A stretch of DNA of 64,000 nt, from NCBI GenBank assembly GCA_037903475.1, contig JBAJFG010000488.1, positions 682,001-746,000 of the forward strand, written 5' to 3'. The stretch is from Ancylostoma caninum (taxonomy: Eukaryota; Nematoda; Chromadorea; Rhabditida; Ancylostomatidae). Each line of letters opens with the position of its first letter. Within the stretch, counting starts at the first letter, position 1. Shown in pieces: positions 23,308 to 35,079 of this stretch. The position numbers and the translations under genes were made by a program. The notes under the pieces are model-generated. The model was not told the origin of the DNA. It ran no database searches and was given only the letters and a program-made list of their open reading frames with translations.

Positions 23308-24605
23308 CCTAGTGCAATATAAGCTGGGTTTTGCTTTAGCTTTGCACTGGCCGGGAAACGTTGTTGCAAGTACACATAATCTGTTGGTTCAGAAAGCTCT
23401 TTCAGAAGGCCTTTCAGCTTTGATCAGGTAGTGGTCGAAGAAGTCTCAGAAGCAGAAGCTTATTTTATAGATAGCGGTGAAAATTACGAAACGATTTATA
23501 AGAATGCTAGCAGCTTGCACGCAAGTAAACCGCATATCCACTTGTGTCTTTGGCGACTACAGATAGCGAAAGAGCAGGCGAAGTGGATCGCCGCCTGAAA
23601 AGTTGCCGATTGGCGCATGAGTAGTAACACCACAATGTATCGATGCCTTTACTAATTAACATAGAAATTTTCTTCATGGTATCGGGATGAAGAGTGGACA
23701 TTGCTCGATGAGAAGTTTTGTTCATTTCGTATGACTACAACAATTCTGGATGCGGTTCCTCGGCGGTGGCTCGGCTAAGTTTCCGAGTTCAGGTAGGTCA
23801 AAGGTAATGTACGCGGTCATGCATGACTACGGGGAAGCCGACCCTCAATACGATCTTCCCCTTCTCCTCTCCTGTTCCTGCGCCCATGCGAATTTCACAT
23901 GTTTTCTCTGTATACAGAGCAGTTTCAACCAAGAACTCAAACGTAGCGCACAATTGGTGCTAGAACAACCGTGAAGTCGATATGCATAGTGTTTATCCGA
24001 TCGGATTGGACTCTGACGCGCTGTACATACGCCTAGAAACGATTGGCAAGCACGACGCAATCAGCAGACGTGCAAACTCGCACATACAGAGATCTCCAAA
24101 CGGACGCAGTCAACTCAGACAAAAGTCCGATCCAGCGGGACGCGACATAGTCGCGAGCGGGCCCCGGTAGAGCCGGCGGTAGCCATGTCGCGTCCCGTTC
24201 GCACGGTTATCGCAACCCGCCCACACGGTTATCATGGGCGGCTCGCACGGTACTTCGGCCCATCCGCTGTTGTCGCTCGCGGCCCGCTCGCACGGCACTT
24301 TTTTCTGAGAAGAGTCAGGACCGCGGCGCGGCTCTCTTGGGCAGAGTCACAGGAGCTCAGCATAGTGTGCGCCTGCGTTTCTGTCCATGATAGCCGCGCC
24401 GCGATCTCGACTCTTGTCTACGTACGTTTGGAGTTTCCTATATGTGCACCGTGTCCGGGGGTGCGCGGGACGAACGCAAGGCAGCACGCGCATGAAGCAG
24501 TGCATCTGTCGCGCCCACGGGTTCGATTCCTGGCGCCTGTAGCTGATTTTTGCACTTATCGGAATCACTTCAGAAGCAATTGTGAAGTAGAAGGGGTCCA
24601 AATAT
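23308..24605 (+). repeat. Multi-copy repeat, copy C
   Basis: Direct-orientation match to 14822-15880, with extra internal sequence around 24006-24090 and 24300-24450 that copy A lacks. It includes the GC-rich palindrome block and ends with the tRNA-like B-box segment (GGTTCGATTCC at 24520-24530). The long plus-strand open frame over 24185-25033 crosses the repeat boundary at 24605 and is not credible as a gene. Confidence 0.75.
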
Positions 24606-24674
24606 CTTACTTCTTCTTAATTGGCAGTTCATGTGTGTGTGTGCACGAGAACCAGCCACCAAAAACGGGAAATA

Positions 24675-25956
24675 AGGAGTGTTTATACTTCGGCGCGACG
24701 CGACCGTCGCGTCCCAGCAGACTGTTCAAATGCGATGGGTCCCGAGTGGATGCATGCGCAAACAATGGTCGCGATGTGGTAGTTGGCGTTTCCCATTGCG
24801 ACGCGACGTCGCGGGGCGACGTCGCGCCCTGTTTATACTTTTTTCTTGAAAAACGACGCGATGGTTTCGCTGATGTTGCGCACTGGAGTTGGCCACTGCT
24901 CCATAGTTTTCCGAGTGGTTTGGCCCAAAACCTATGGAATAAGACGAATTCAGTTGGAGATGTGAACGTGAACGAACTTGGACGCGTCGTGTGCGTTTTA
25001 GGTAGTGATATTGCGAGCTTTTTAAATTCCTAATGTTGCCTGCTGTTTACGAGAGCTTATCACTTACAACTTGCCAGTCGAGCTGTGGAAGAACACAATG
25101 TAGGTACAGACGTTACATCCATATATTGATATAGAGATTTTCTTTTGAATTTGAGCTATCGGAATCGTTTCCCTTTCACGTAGACATTGTTGTACAGGTG
25201 CTTCAGAACAGCGTTAGTGATTCATAGGTGAATGTAAGGTAGTCCTGTGCTCCTACACTTATGATTTTTCACATTCCGGTGTGGTTTTGCGGTGAAATCC
25301 GTGCAAGACCCCCACCCCCACCCCACAGAAATCACAAAATAACACGTCTAACCAGTGAAAGATTGGAGAAGATCAAAAGCGCGGGGCTAGAACGTGACTT
25401 AGTGAAATGAAACTCTCAACTTGTTAGATCACACATCCGACCAGCAAAGAACCAGAAAACATCAAATCGAGACACTAGAACAACGTGTACCTCGAAAGAA
25501 ATCCCTGGCAGTACTACTAGAACACACATGAAAGGGAAAAACACAACGCGTCGAAGCACGGGACTACAACAATGTATGCATAGAAGAAAACCATTCTGAT
25601 AACTCAAATGCAAAAAAAATCTCTGAACAAATAAATGAGAAAGACCCGCAATGTGTTCTTCCATATCCTAGAAACGAACACGAAGAACACTGTGCAAAAT
25701 TGCACCCATCGCAAAGATCACCACTGAAAATCGCTGGGAACTGTTTTCTGAACATTCTAGGCCACAAATGGTAAAATGAGGTTCAAAACAGTTCGTAGAG
25801 ATTCAAAATCCCCGCTAAATCGGGGTGTGCATGTAATTTTGTGTGGGTACGCAAAATTGCGACGTTCAGCATGGCGCGACGGAGCGATGCGACGGTTTCG
25901 CTACCCATCGCGTCGCGCGTGTCGCCGTCGCGTCGCGAAAAAGTATAAACACTCCT
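24675..25956. mobile_element. 1.28-kb DNA element with terminal inverted repeats, unclassified
   Basis: Ends AGGAGTGTTTATACTT and its reverse complement, followed inside by CG-rich gcgacgcgac motifs, bracket the element. ATA occurs on both sides (24672-24674 and 25957-25959), suggesting a 3-bp target duplication. A second left-end-like motif (tgtttatactttt) lies at about 24831 in direct orientation. No transposase motif was recognised in any frame, so it appears non-autonomous or decayed. Confidence 0.7.
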
Positions 25957-26247
25957 ATAGCTACACCATCGTGTTCAGCGCTTCGAGTTATGTACGAAAA
26001 TGTGGTAAATTTTGATTTTTACCTTGAATTAGAGGTGTTTCGGGCCACGCCAGTCATGTTCAGACATGTTAATGTCCGACTGTTGTTTTCATCACAGTCG
26101 GAATGAATGAGATAGGCCTGTGATTACAGAACCGTATAAAAGGAGAGACGGATAGGTTGCCTTTATAAAGAAGAGGAGGAACGAGGCGGACGAGGAACGA
26201 TGAGAATGAGGATTAGGCCTTAGTGTAGTGTTAGTGGTGGGCTGGGG

Positions 26248-27030
26248 GTGTGATAAGGATGCTCCGGCGTCCAAAAGTGGGAAAACGCCTGAGTCTCTGA
26301 AGTCAAGTCCGGCGTGATAAGGGAGCGCCGTCATCCAAAAGCGGGAAGACACCTGGAGTCGGGTCCAACGGTGTGATAAGGGTGTGCCGGCGTCCAAGAA
26401 GTGGGAAAAACGCCTGGAGTCGGGTCCAACGGTGTGATAAGGGTGTGCCGGCGTCGAAAAGTGGGAAAACGCCCAGAGTCGGGTCCAACGGTGTGATAAG
26501 GGTGCGCCGGCGTCCAAAAGTGGGGAAACGCCTGGAGTCGGGTCCAACGGTGTGATAAGGGTGCGCCGGCGTCCAAAAGTGGGAAAACGCCTGGAAACGC
26601 CGGCGTCGAAAAGTGAAACGTCGGGTCCAACGGTGTCATAAGGGTGTGCCAAAAGTGGGGGAAACGGTGTGATAAGGGTGCGCCGGCGTCCAAAAGTGGG
26701 GAAACGCTTGGAGTCGGGTCAAACGGTGTGATAAGGGTGTGCCGGCGTCGAAAAGTGGGAACACGCCTGGAGTCGGGTCAAACGGTGTGATAAGGGTGTG
26801 CCGGCGTCGAAAAGTGGGAACACGCCTGGAGTCGGGTCCAACGGTGATAAGGGTGCGCCGGCGTCGAAAAGTGGGGAAACGCCTGAGTCGGGTCCAACGG
26901 TGTGATAAGGGTGCGCCGGCGTCGAAAAGTGGAGAAACGCCTGGAGTCGGGTCCAACGGTGTGATAAGGGTGTGCCGGCGTCGAAAAGTGGGAACACGCC
27001 TGGAGTCGGGTCCAACGGTGTGATAAGGGT
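26248..27030 (+). repeat. 59-bp minisatellite, about 13 units
   Basis: Units of gtgtgataagggtg(t/c)gccggc, then gtcgaaaagtgg, then cgcctggagtcgggtccaacg repeat head to tail, mostly 59 bp long with some units shortened or 61 bp. Because 59 is not a multiple of three, the frame rotates from unit to unit. That produces repetitive open frames (SHRWTRLQAF-like) on both strands which should not be taken for proteins. Confidence 0.93.
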
Positions 27031-27660
27031 AAGGTAGTCGCCGGTGCGCCGGTAAAAATGGCAGAGAGTCCGAAAATGTGGACGGAGGAAGGATGCGCCG
27101 CTGTCCACTATTAAAGAAATGACACGAGTCAGGTGCATATTTGCTCAATCGTGTCGCTGGCGCCTAGCATCAATGGTAAAAAACTAGAAGTCAGACCTCA
27201 GCAGTGATTAATATGCAATCCGTGTAAATCCCTCCTCCCTACATCCCCTCTCGCGTTCTTCTCCTCTCATTTTTTTATGGATACACCACATCCTCCTCTT
27301 TTATATGTTCAAAGTGGCTCTTATCACTTGAAGAGTTATAACAAACAAAGAATGGTAAACCGTTTTCTGCGATCATTCCAGATTTAACCAGTCATACATA
27401 ATTATTTCAGTCAACTATATATGTTTTGAATAGTTCAACAGCTATTTCAGTGGAGCAAAAGGTAAAATTGCTGCGAGAAACTCGATTTGCCCTCTTTGAT
27501 AGGTCCAGATTCACATGAAGAAAAGCAATGGAAAAGATGTGGAACGCATTATAAGTGGTATGGCTGAGTTCATTAGGATGAAAAAGGGAAAAAGTCATGC
27601 GAGCGAAGCGAGCATTGGGAAAAGTCTAGAAGTCCGGCGTCAGCCGGACGGCCGTACTGG
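27031..27660. other. Flank of the minisatellite
   Basis: No gene or structured repeat recognised. A pyrimidine-rich stretch occurs at 27220-27300. An odd segment at about 27595-27655 (gcgagcgaagcgagcattgg) resembles bacterial-style spacer sequence but is too short to interpret. Confidence 0.3.
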
Positions 27661-28404
27661 TTTACCAATTAAGCGTAGAAAGCGAAGTCAATCGATTGCA
27701 CATGTGAGAATTGGCTTGCAGGGCTTTAATGCAGGAAAAACTAGTGCGATTTAGATCTTGAGCTGTAGTTGCCTGACTGGATATCAGCGAGCGCTTTTCT
27801 TGATTTTCGTGGGGGACAATCAGCTCTATGTTCTCTCAGCGTTTCACTCAACTGGAACGTTTTTTTAGAGCTCGATTTGGCTTTGGCGAATTTTCCATCG
27901 GTTCCCCATCTAGAATGTGATAGAACAAACAAACTTGCTGAAGCCAGATTCTGAAATTCAAGGGGAAATTTTTTCCTTCGGAAAAAGGCAGAAGAACAGT
28001 TTCTGTGTTTTTTGTAAATGGCTTTCCTATGACTTCCCAAACAGATTTCCTATGACTTCCCAAACAGATCTCTATTTTCACCATCTTTTCAAAATACGAG
28101 ATTTTCATTTCTTCAACTTCTACACAAAGATTTTGCCTACAAAGCAAGACTACCTCAAGTAATAGAGCTCCAAGTAGTTCTTCCTTTGCTCCCTTGTCGC
28201 AGCACGAAGTTTGCTCCTACTCGAGTGATTTAGATGGGAAATTCCCCCTTGGAGTCCCAAAAATTTAGAAATTTTTCCAAAAAAATGTGAAGTTCTAGAG
28301 AAGATAAGCTCTAGCAAAATGTAGCGTTGATCGTATTCGATGAATATACAGAGAAGGGACTTCTGATATCGAGTCACAACTTCAGAACAAAGTCTAAAAC
28401 AGCC
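27661..28404 (+). repeat. Foldback-type repeat D, copy 2
   Basis: Matches 15881-16533 directly up to 28311 and then carries the right arm (tctgatatcgagtcacaac at about 28357) missing from copy 1. It ends just before the TA-flanked element inserted at 28407. Confidence 0.65.
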
Positions 28405-28406
28405 TA

Positions 28407-29316
28407 CAGGGTGCGTCAGAATTATTGACGCACCTAAGATGAGTCTGTAGAAAAGACAGGATGCAAAAACATTCCAAATAAGCATATGCAGAATAAGGCC
28501 ATGTCTTGGCGATCCGAATAAATGCACTCTTGTTAACAGCAAGCTTCTTCCTTGCTGAAGCAGTCACAGCGACGACGAGGGAACGAGGGATCGCACAGCC
28601 TCTGCGCCGCAACTAACTCAGGTCTACTTTGTCCCAGATCTTGAACAGATAAGCCTTTGGGAGTTTGGCGTTTCTGTGGATGATAGTGCAGTTCTTGCTC
28701 TCTAAGATATCCATATGGGGTCATCCGCAGACTGGAACTCGGTTCAAAAGGAAGCCTATTCTCCGCCAAATTGAAGTCCCCAAAGTAGATTTCTGAAACT
28801 GGGCCCGTACCACTTTTGTCTCTTGCACAACAACCAAGCCCTGCCTAGGTGCCTATGAATTTACTTCGTCATGAGAATTGGGATAAGCAAGAAAGTGTGT
28901 CATCAGAAGATTGCTTGGATGAGAAACAAGGAAAAGAAAAAAAATTCCATGGTAAAACATAAGTGCCTTTCCTTGGCGGGAACACGACAAGACTTGCGTA
29001 CAAGGATATGCTTTCATGTGATACTTGGAGAACAAGACCTGACCCACTTCCCATAGGATTATCATTTTCATATAGCTTACGCTCTTTATAATATGGAAGA
29101 ATAATGGACGAACTTCAGTTGCGGCGCTTCGGAGATATTCTCTGCTGACATCTTCGTGGCTGCTTTCACAAGAATAGAGCGCTCTCCAAACAGGAGTGGA
29201 TTTTTTGTATTCGCTAAGACATGATCTTCATTTTGGATATGCATATATAGGGGTTTTCGGGATGCTGTCCTTTTTACAGCACAACTTCAGTGCGTCAATA
29301 ATTATGACGCACCCTG
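28407..29316. mobile_element. Tc1/mariner-like element, 910 bp, decayed
   Basis: CAGGGTGCGTCA(G/T)AATTATTGACGCAC at both ends in inverted orientation, flanked by TA (28405-28406 and 29317-29318). Imperfect pairing continues inward for about 130 bp, so the inverted repeats are long, as in several Tc families. The interior contains broken minus-strand frames but no recognisable DDE transposase motif. Confidence 0.72.
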
Positions 29317-29335
29317 TATTTTCTGGAGTGTTGAC

Positions 29336-29455
29336 CGAATCAATAATATTCGAATATTCGAATATTCGTTTATTCGAAACATTCGAATATTCGAAAAATC
29401 AGGATATTCGGATTATTCGAATATTCGAATATTCGACGCTTTCAAAATATTCGTT
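29336..29455. repeat. attcgaat simple palindromic repeat
   Basis: The self-complementary unit attcgaat recurs about ten times with small interruptions, giving alternative hairpins. It separates the TA element from copy B of the 1.6-kb repeat. Confidence 0.8.
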
Positions 29456-29467
29456 TACGGAAAATCC

Positions 29468-31076
29468 CCGTGCGAGCGGGCCGCGACAACAGCGGATGGA
29501 CCGAATTACCGTGCGAGCGGCCCACGATAACCGTGCGAACGGGACGCGACATGGCTGCCGCCCGCTCTACCGAGGCCCGCTCGCGACCATGTCACGTCCC
29601 GCTGGATCGGACTTTTGTCTGAGTTGACTGCGTCCGTTTGGAGTTCTCTGTATGTAATCCGATCGGATAAGCACTATGCATATCGACTTCACGGTTGTTC
29701 TAGCACCAATTGTGCGCAACGTTTGAGTCTTCTTGGTTGAAACTGCTCTGTATACAGAGGAAACATGTGAAATTCGCATGGACGCGGGAACAGGAGAGGA
29801 TAAGGGGAAAATCTTTTTGAGGGTCGGCTTCTCCGTAGTCATGCATGACCGCGTACACTACCTTTGACCTACCTGAACTCGGAAACTTAGCCGAGCCACC
29901 GCCGAGGAACCGTATCCAGAATTGTTGTAGTGATACGAAATGAACAAAACTTCTCCTCATTGAGCAATGTCCACTCTTCATCCCGATACCATGAAGAAAA
30001 TTTCTATGTTAATTAGTAAAGGCATCGATACATTGTGGTGTTACTACTCATGCGCCAATCGGCAACTTTTCAGTCGGCGATCCACTTCGCCTGCTCTTTC
30101 GCTATCTGTAGTCGCCAAGGACGCAAGTCGATATGCGGTTTACTTGCGTGCAAGCTGCTAGCATTCTTATAAATCGTTTCGTAATTTTCACCGCTATCTA
30201 TAAAATAAGCTTCTGCTTCTGAGACTTCTTCGACCACTACCTGATCAAAGCTGAAAGGTTGTATCCTTCTGAAAGAGCTTTCTGAACCAACAGATTACGT
30301 GTACTTGCAACAACGTTTCCCGGCAAAGCTAAAGCAAAACCCAGCTCATATTGCACTAGGGCAGAGAACAGGCTTTAAAAATTGGGAAGTGTAAGAACCA
30401 CGATTCACACCACCTCACAAAGTCCAAGGTGAAAGTCACCAAAACCCAATAATTGTTATGTGGTTTCATTGCAAATAGTGGAACTCTTGTGTTCTAGAAT
30501 GGCACAAACATGGTACAGAGTTTGTCGATCTATAAGAACTTATAAACAGGTGGAGTTATAGGCTACCAAAACTTCACTACTATGTTGCGGCCATTATTTT
30601 TGGGACAATCTAATACAATGACCAATCGCGTACCAAAAACATTGTAAACGGAAGCATTCCTTGCCTCGAGCCTTTGCAGACGTAGAGATTTCTCGAAAAA
30701 GTAGCTTTGCTTATATTATCTGCACAGCGCACAGTCTACGGGGGAAGTTCACATATGGGTTTCCACGAGCAGCTCAACAAAAACATCGCGTAAGTATGAA
30801 TTCAAGTAACATCTTGCATCGACATTCAACCAAGTGATTTTAATGAAATGCTTTATTCGAAAACCTATTCTGCCTCGCTTCATAGTGATCATAGTGGGTT
30901 CAGCGGAACTCCTCTTGTGCGTAGCATTGAGAGTATCCCCAGACTTCGCCAGTTCAAAATTAATAGAAATCAACCAGCGGGATAAGAGATATGGGCAGCA
31001 GAAACGTATCGATTTTCACATTACATCGCTTTGGATCGCTTCCAGACAAAGTGAATATCACACAAACATATTACTT
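29468..31076 (-). repeat. Multi-copy 1.6-kb repeat, copy B (inverted)
   Basis: Reverse complement of 14105-15720 over essentially its full length with few differences. It includes the GC-rich palindrome block (around 29545-29605) and the mariner-like end near 30610. The tRNA-like segment of copies A and C is absent. Confidence 0.8.
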
Positions 31077-31377
31077 CGGTTTGTGGGTGCTCCGGTCCTC
31101 GCATTTCTTAATTGCATTTCTAAAGTGATGGCAACGGAAACGAAAACATTCCTAATCACTTTAAACTGCTTCGGGGTAAATAAGTGGGGGAGGACTTGTG
31201 CTCACGACCTTCCAAGCTCTAGGCAAAGCAAATAGTTGATGCGACGCGTGCGAGCGGGTCCATCCCATTGAATTCTTCTGTGTACTGTTCGGGCCGGTCA
31301 CAAAAGTTTCCTGATTGAAAATAGAGTTCCGTTAGACGGAGGAAAAAACTCAAGCCACCACACTAAGGGCAAATAAG
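31077..31377. other. Short unassigned interval
   Basis: No gene recognised. It ends at the presumed 3' end of the minus-strand gene-like unit described next. Confidence 0.3.
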
Positions 31378-31383
31378 TTTATT
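31378..31383 (-). promoter_or_regulatory. Candidate polyadenylation signal
   Basis: AATAAA on the minus strand, about 380 bp beyond the stop of the unrecognised frame at 31762-32531, in a suitable position for its 3' end. Confidence 0.35.
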
Positions 31384-31761
31384 TCTTATAAAACAAAGAC
31401 TGCACTCAGATAGAAATATCACAAGTGTCGGCGGCGACAGCTTCGGGATAAAACGATGAGAATGTTGGTGAGGTAGGTGGAAATGGATGTTGAAGTGAGG
31501 TGGTGTTGGCCGGTTAGACGTTGTAGACGACGACGACTTTGGCGACATGGGAGACTAGAGGGAACAGGAGGGGGAGAATGGGCGATTCCCGTGGATTCTG
31601 AATCCTGCGGCATGCAGAGCCCCTTTTATCGTGCACCGTTCGCGCCCAAATCTCGCCTCTTGGCGGGACGTTCATTTGACCACTCACGCCTGCCGTACCT
31701 TGACCGCCACATGCTCCCCCGTCGAAAGCCAGTGCCCTCACTGGCGCGCTTTCCAGTGGCC

Positions 31762-32531
31762 TTAGTTCCGGAAGTGGTGCTGCTCCTCCCACACGACGTC
31801 TGATCGTCTCATGTAGTGTTTTTGCACATGCCACTGAGCAGTCCGAACCGTAGTAAAACAAGCACGCTCCGGGACTCCAATTTCACAGAAGACTCTACCC
31901 GTCTCGCTCTTGAACTCGCATTGGCCGGGACCAGCTCTCTTTGTTATGGTCTCTTCCAGCATTGACCATATTTCGGGCATCTTCTTCCACACTCCGGGTT
32001 CCTCTCGACCAGTGGAGGCCATGCAGTTATCACTCGACCCCCTTCCTCGAACAGCTGATCGCAAGCCTTTATTACTTCACAGATCTCACTATCCGCAAAT
32101 CGCTTCTTGGCTGGCCACACGATTATCCATATTTTATGCGCCTTCCACTCTTTCAGGGCCCCTCGTAACTGCGCGAACGTAGTCGTGCCCTCAGTACAGA
32201 TTCCTCTTTTTGGCCCATCCTTTTCTAGTAACGCTGCGCTCGCCGGAGCAGCAAATGCGCTCCACCCTTCTTTAATTGGCCTACGCTCCTTTTCTTCGGT
32301 CTCGAGCTCGTGCTTCAGCCTCTTCGATGCGGAATCGTATGTTTTTTCAAATCCATATGCCTCAATTTTTTCGTGCTTCTTCACTCTTTCAGTGACACAG
32401 ATGAACTCCGTCCAACACAGGCAGCGGTCGTATGCCAACCGAAGAACTTTTCCTAAGGCCTCCTCATCCAGGCACACTGCCCCATCCTTCCAGAACTTGA
32501 TCTTCGAGGCCATGTCGATGTCCGTTCTCAC
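31762..32531 (-). pseudogene. Unrecognised protein, single frameshift
   Basis: A long minus-strand frame of about 195 codons (from 32531) runs through MASKIKFWKDGAVCLDEEAL, a charged helical stretch, IWIIVWPAKKRF and RVITAWPPLVERNPE, then stops near 31944. An overlapping frame from 32064 continues the same protein (PEIWSMLEETITKRAG, VFCEIGVPERACFTT) to a stop at 31762. One frame change near 32000 would join them. Upstream of 32531 two frames are open but a TGA lies at about 32606. I do not recognise the family. Its length and composition suggest a former gene or a retroelement gag-like product; the adjacent RTE fragment is in the same orientation. Confidence 0.5.
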
Positions 32532-33694
32532 GAAGATACTCGCTTCCGTTCCACGCGTTCCACAGCGATCCGATGGGTTGCTTCGCGACTGCTCAAGGGA
32601 ACTGGATCCCTTTCAACTCTCCGAGCCTGGTCTGGTTGAAGAAGCCGTCCTTGCAAACATATTGTAAATGACCTTTCTCGGCCTTCGAGCGGATTCTTGC
32701 GCCTCTGAAACAAGAAGTCATTACTTTGTTGACCTTTACCCTTGCTTTTCTCCCTCTTTTCCCTCTAGTCTGTCAAAATCTCAGACACGGAAAATTCCCG
32801 TGGGTGCTACCTTTAGTCATCAAGGAACAACCTGCGATTACGACCATGGTTGACTTGAGGGTACAAAATCGTCGACAAGAATTCCTTGAAACAGTATCTC
32901 ACTGCCCATTAGAAAGGCGATTCCAAGTCAAAGCAAACGCAGGATTACCGAGAATCTCTGCTACAGAGTGGTGGAGTTTGAAGTCATTAACCACTGACAC
33001 TTGGAAATAGTTTCGGCTCACCACTTGTTCGCTACTCTGTGAAAAACCATAGGAATGAGCTAGCCAGAACATTACTGCAACTTTCGGAAGAGGAGTGGAA
33101 GTCCTACTCCAAAACGGCAAGTATTTCTGCATTAACCTGATGTTTTGAATCCTTACTGAGTGATTAGTATTATTTTTAGTATATTTTCTTGTAAATTAGT
33201 GTTGCTTTGTAGCCTCGAAATTATCGGCTTGACAGGATGCATTCAGAAGTAAGGTGTGGTGTTCACGGTCAGCTTTCGTTTCATAGACATGCGTTCTCAC
33301 TTTGAAATGTCTGAGAAAAGCCAGCATCAAACTCAAGAGGCCCACGAAGCAAATATTGAAAATGAGGTTGTGTTTGCTTAGTATGAAACTTTTGCTGCGG
33401 TTTTGGTAGGATTTGAAGACTAAGTTTACCTGAAGCTGGTTCTGAAGCTCCAGGAATTTCTTCCTCGCTTCGCTTTGCTCCAGGCGGTTTGCAAAGATTC
33501 TCATCTTCGCATTTGTCGTTATTAAAACATAAATGGAAGATGTCCCTCACCTGCAGAGCAAGGTTATAAAATTAGAGGGAAGTAAGAATCGGAAGCTAGC
33601 CGGTTTTGCTGTGGTTCCTTCAGAAAGGTAAGGTAAGGCCTTGGTATGGAAAGAATTGGGAGTTTCTCGGATTTGGTACTGTTCCTTCTTGTAT
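32532..33694. other. Unassigned interval with a weak exon candidate
   Basis: A minus-strand segment 33551-33432 has an acceptor-like CTCTGCAG and a donor-like CAG|GTAAAC, and two of its frames are open, one rich in charged residues (RLEQSEARKKFLELQNQLQ, coiled-coil-like). No partner exon or homology is visible. The rest holds nothing recognisable. Confidence 0.25.
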
Positions 33695-35050
33695 GGGATG
33701 GACAACAAACGATAGTTTCCTATATCCTCTTTGTCGCCTTTCTTAAAAATCAGAATTGTTTTTGAGCACTTCCATTGATTCGGTATAATTCCAGCTTCGA
33801 AGTAGGAGTTGAGGTGGTCCGCTAGTAAATTGTGCATTGTGTATCCTTCGACTCTTAGTAGGTCTGCTGTAACGCCATCCGGTCCTGGGACAGCCCCCTT
33901 CGTCATGGACTGAATTGTGTTTCTAACCTCACCAGATTAGAATGGGTAGTGGCCTGTCCTCCGTGGGAGATAGGCACCTTGGAACCATTGTTGTTGAGCG
34001 ATACAGCTTTGTGTAGAAGTCCGCTACAATGCCTTCTATGTCTACTCTCGCTGTTTTTCGTACTCCGTCTTTGTCCTTCAGACAAGTTGTTATTGTGGAG
34101 TAATCTGTGAGTTCTCTACGACGTTGAGGCTTCGCTTTTCTGTGACAGCAGAGAGTAGTTTATTTCTACTGTGTTTTCTGAGAAACTCCTTCACGGCTAC
34201 GCGACATGTTTTGTTGATGGTAATCTTTTCCAGATGTGTGGCTGTTGGGTCTCTTTCGATTTCTCCTCGACGACGTAGAAGTTGTTTTGCTTTCGGATTT
34301 AGCCTTTCATCTTTTGACCTGTGGCTCTCCCTACCTGCTTCAGCACATGATGTCAGTACTTTCACTAGCTCCTCGTAGTCCTCAGTGGGATTCTCTGTCT
34401 TTCTCCAGTGATAGGTTTCCATGCCCTTCTGCAGTTTAGTTTCGTTGTATTCAGGAGAGCGTGCGGATGGGCCGCGATGTGTGTCCCTTTCGAATATGCG
34501 CTCATTCAGACATATCTTGCCTCGTAACAGTCTGATCGGATCCGCTGTCGAAGGAAGGTAGTACCGTTACGTCCATTAGACTCCATCGTCGATTTGTGAG
34601 GATGTGGTCCAGCTCTGGATGGGTTTGTCTATTCGGATTTCCAGGTTCACCGTCTGTGTTGGCATTCCTCGAAGATGGAATTTCCATGGAACAGGTTGCA
34701 CAAACATATCACTTCCAGTAGGCGAGAGCCATTGTAGTTTCTCATTTCATTTCCGTGTCCCAGTCTCCAGTTTCCGTCCCTTCCATTTCCTACAAGTGCG
34801 TTGACGTCCCCGCATATGTAATACTTGTAGTAGACTTTTCCTTTCTAATTACTGCCTCGAGCTCAGAGTAGAAGTTGTGTCCTCTTCGCTGGCAACAGAA
34901 TTGGGAGCGTAGCAGATCACGATGGTGATGGTAGCTTTCTTTTCCGTTCGCAGTGTAAGGAGAGGGGTGGCTTGACCACTGAGCGTAAATCCATGATTTT
35001 TTATTACATTTTGACAAATGACGGTGCCCCCTTGCCAGCAAGAACGATCA
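33695..35050 (-). mobile_element. RTE-type retrotransposon fragment 2
   Basis: On the minus strand, endonuclease remains (CYAPNSV-like segment about 34915, GDVNALVG-like about 34800, ELDHILTNRRWSL about 34610) are followed by the linker (34422-34090) and the beginning of reverse transcriptase (PGPDGVTADLLR, NQWKCSKTILIFKKGDKED, NYRLLS), which stops abruptly at about 33700. The whole RT palm and 3' end are missing. Multiple stops and frame changes make it inactive. It is a different subfamily from the copy at 8069-10740. Confidence 0.8.
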
Positions 35051-35079
35051 TGTCATTACGTGTTAAAACACGATTGGTT

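Noticed and set aside
24185..25033. 282-codon plus-strand open frame
   Set aside because: It spans the boundary between repeat copy C and the inverted-repeat element and is GC-rich low-information sequence. No domain, splice signal or conservation supports it.
26092..27148. Long repetitive open frames on both strands
   Set aside because: They are the 59-bp minisatellite read in rotating frames.
29960..30161. 64-codon frame (SRRSTSPALSLSVVAKD) repeated in all copies of the 1.6-kb repeat
   Set aside because: It recurs only because the DNA repeat recurs; flanking frames are full of stops and no domain is visible.
32107..32667. 186-codon plus-strand open frame
   Set aside because: It is antisense to the better supported minus-strand frame at 31762-32531, whose composition is more protein-like.
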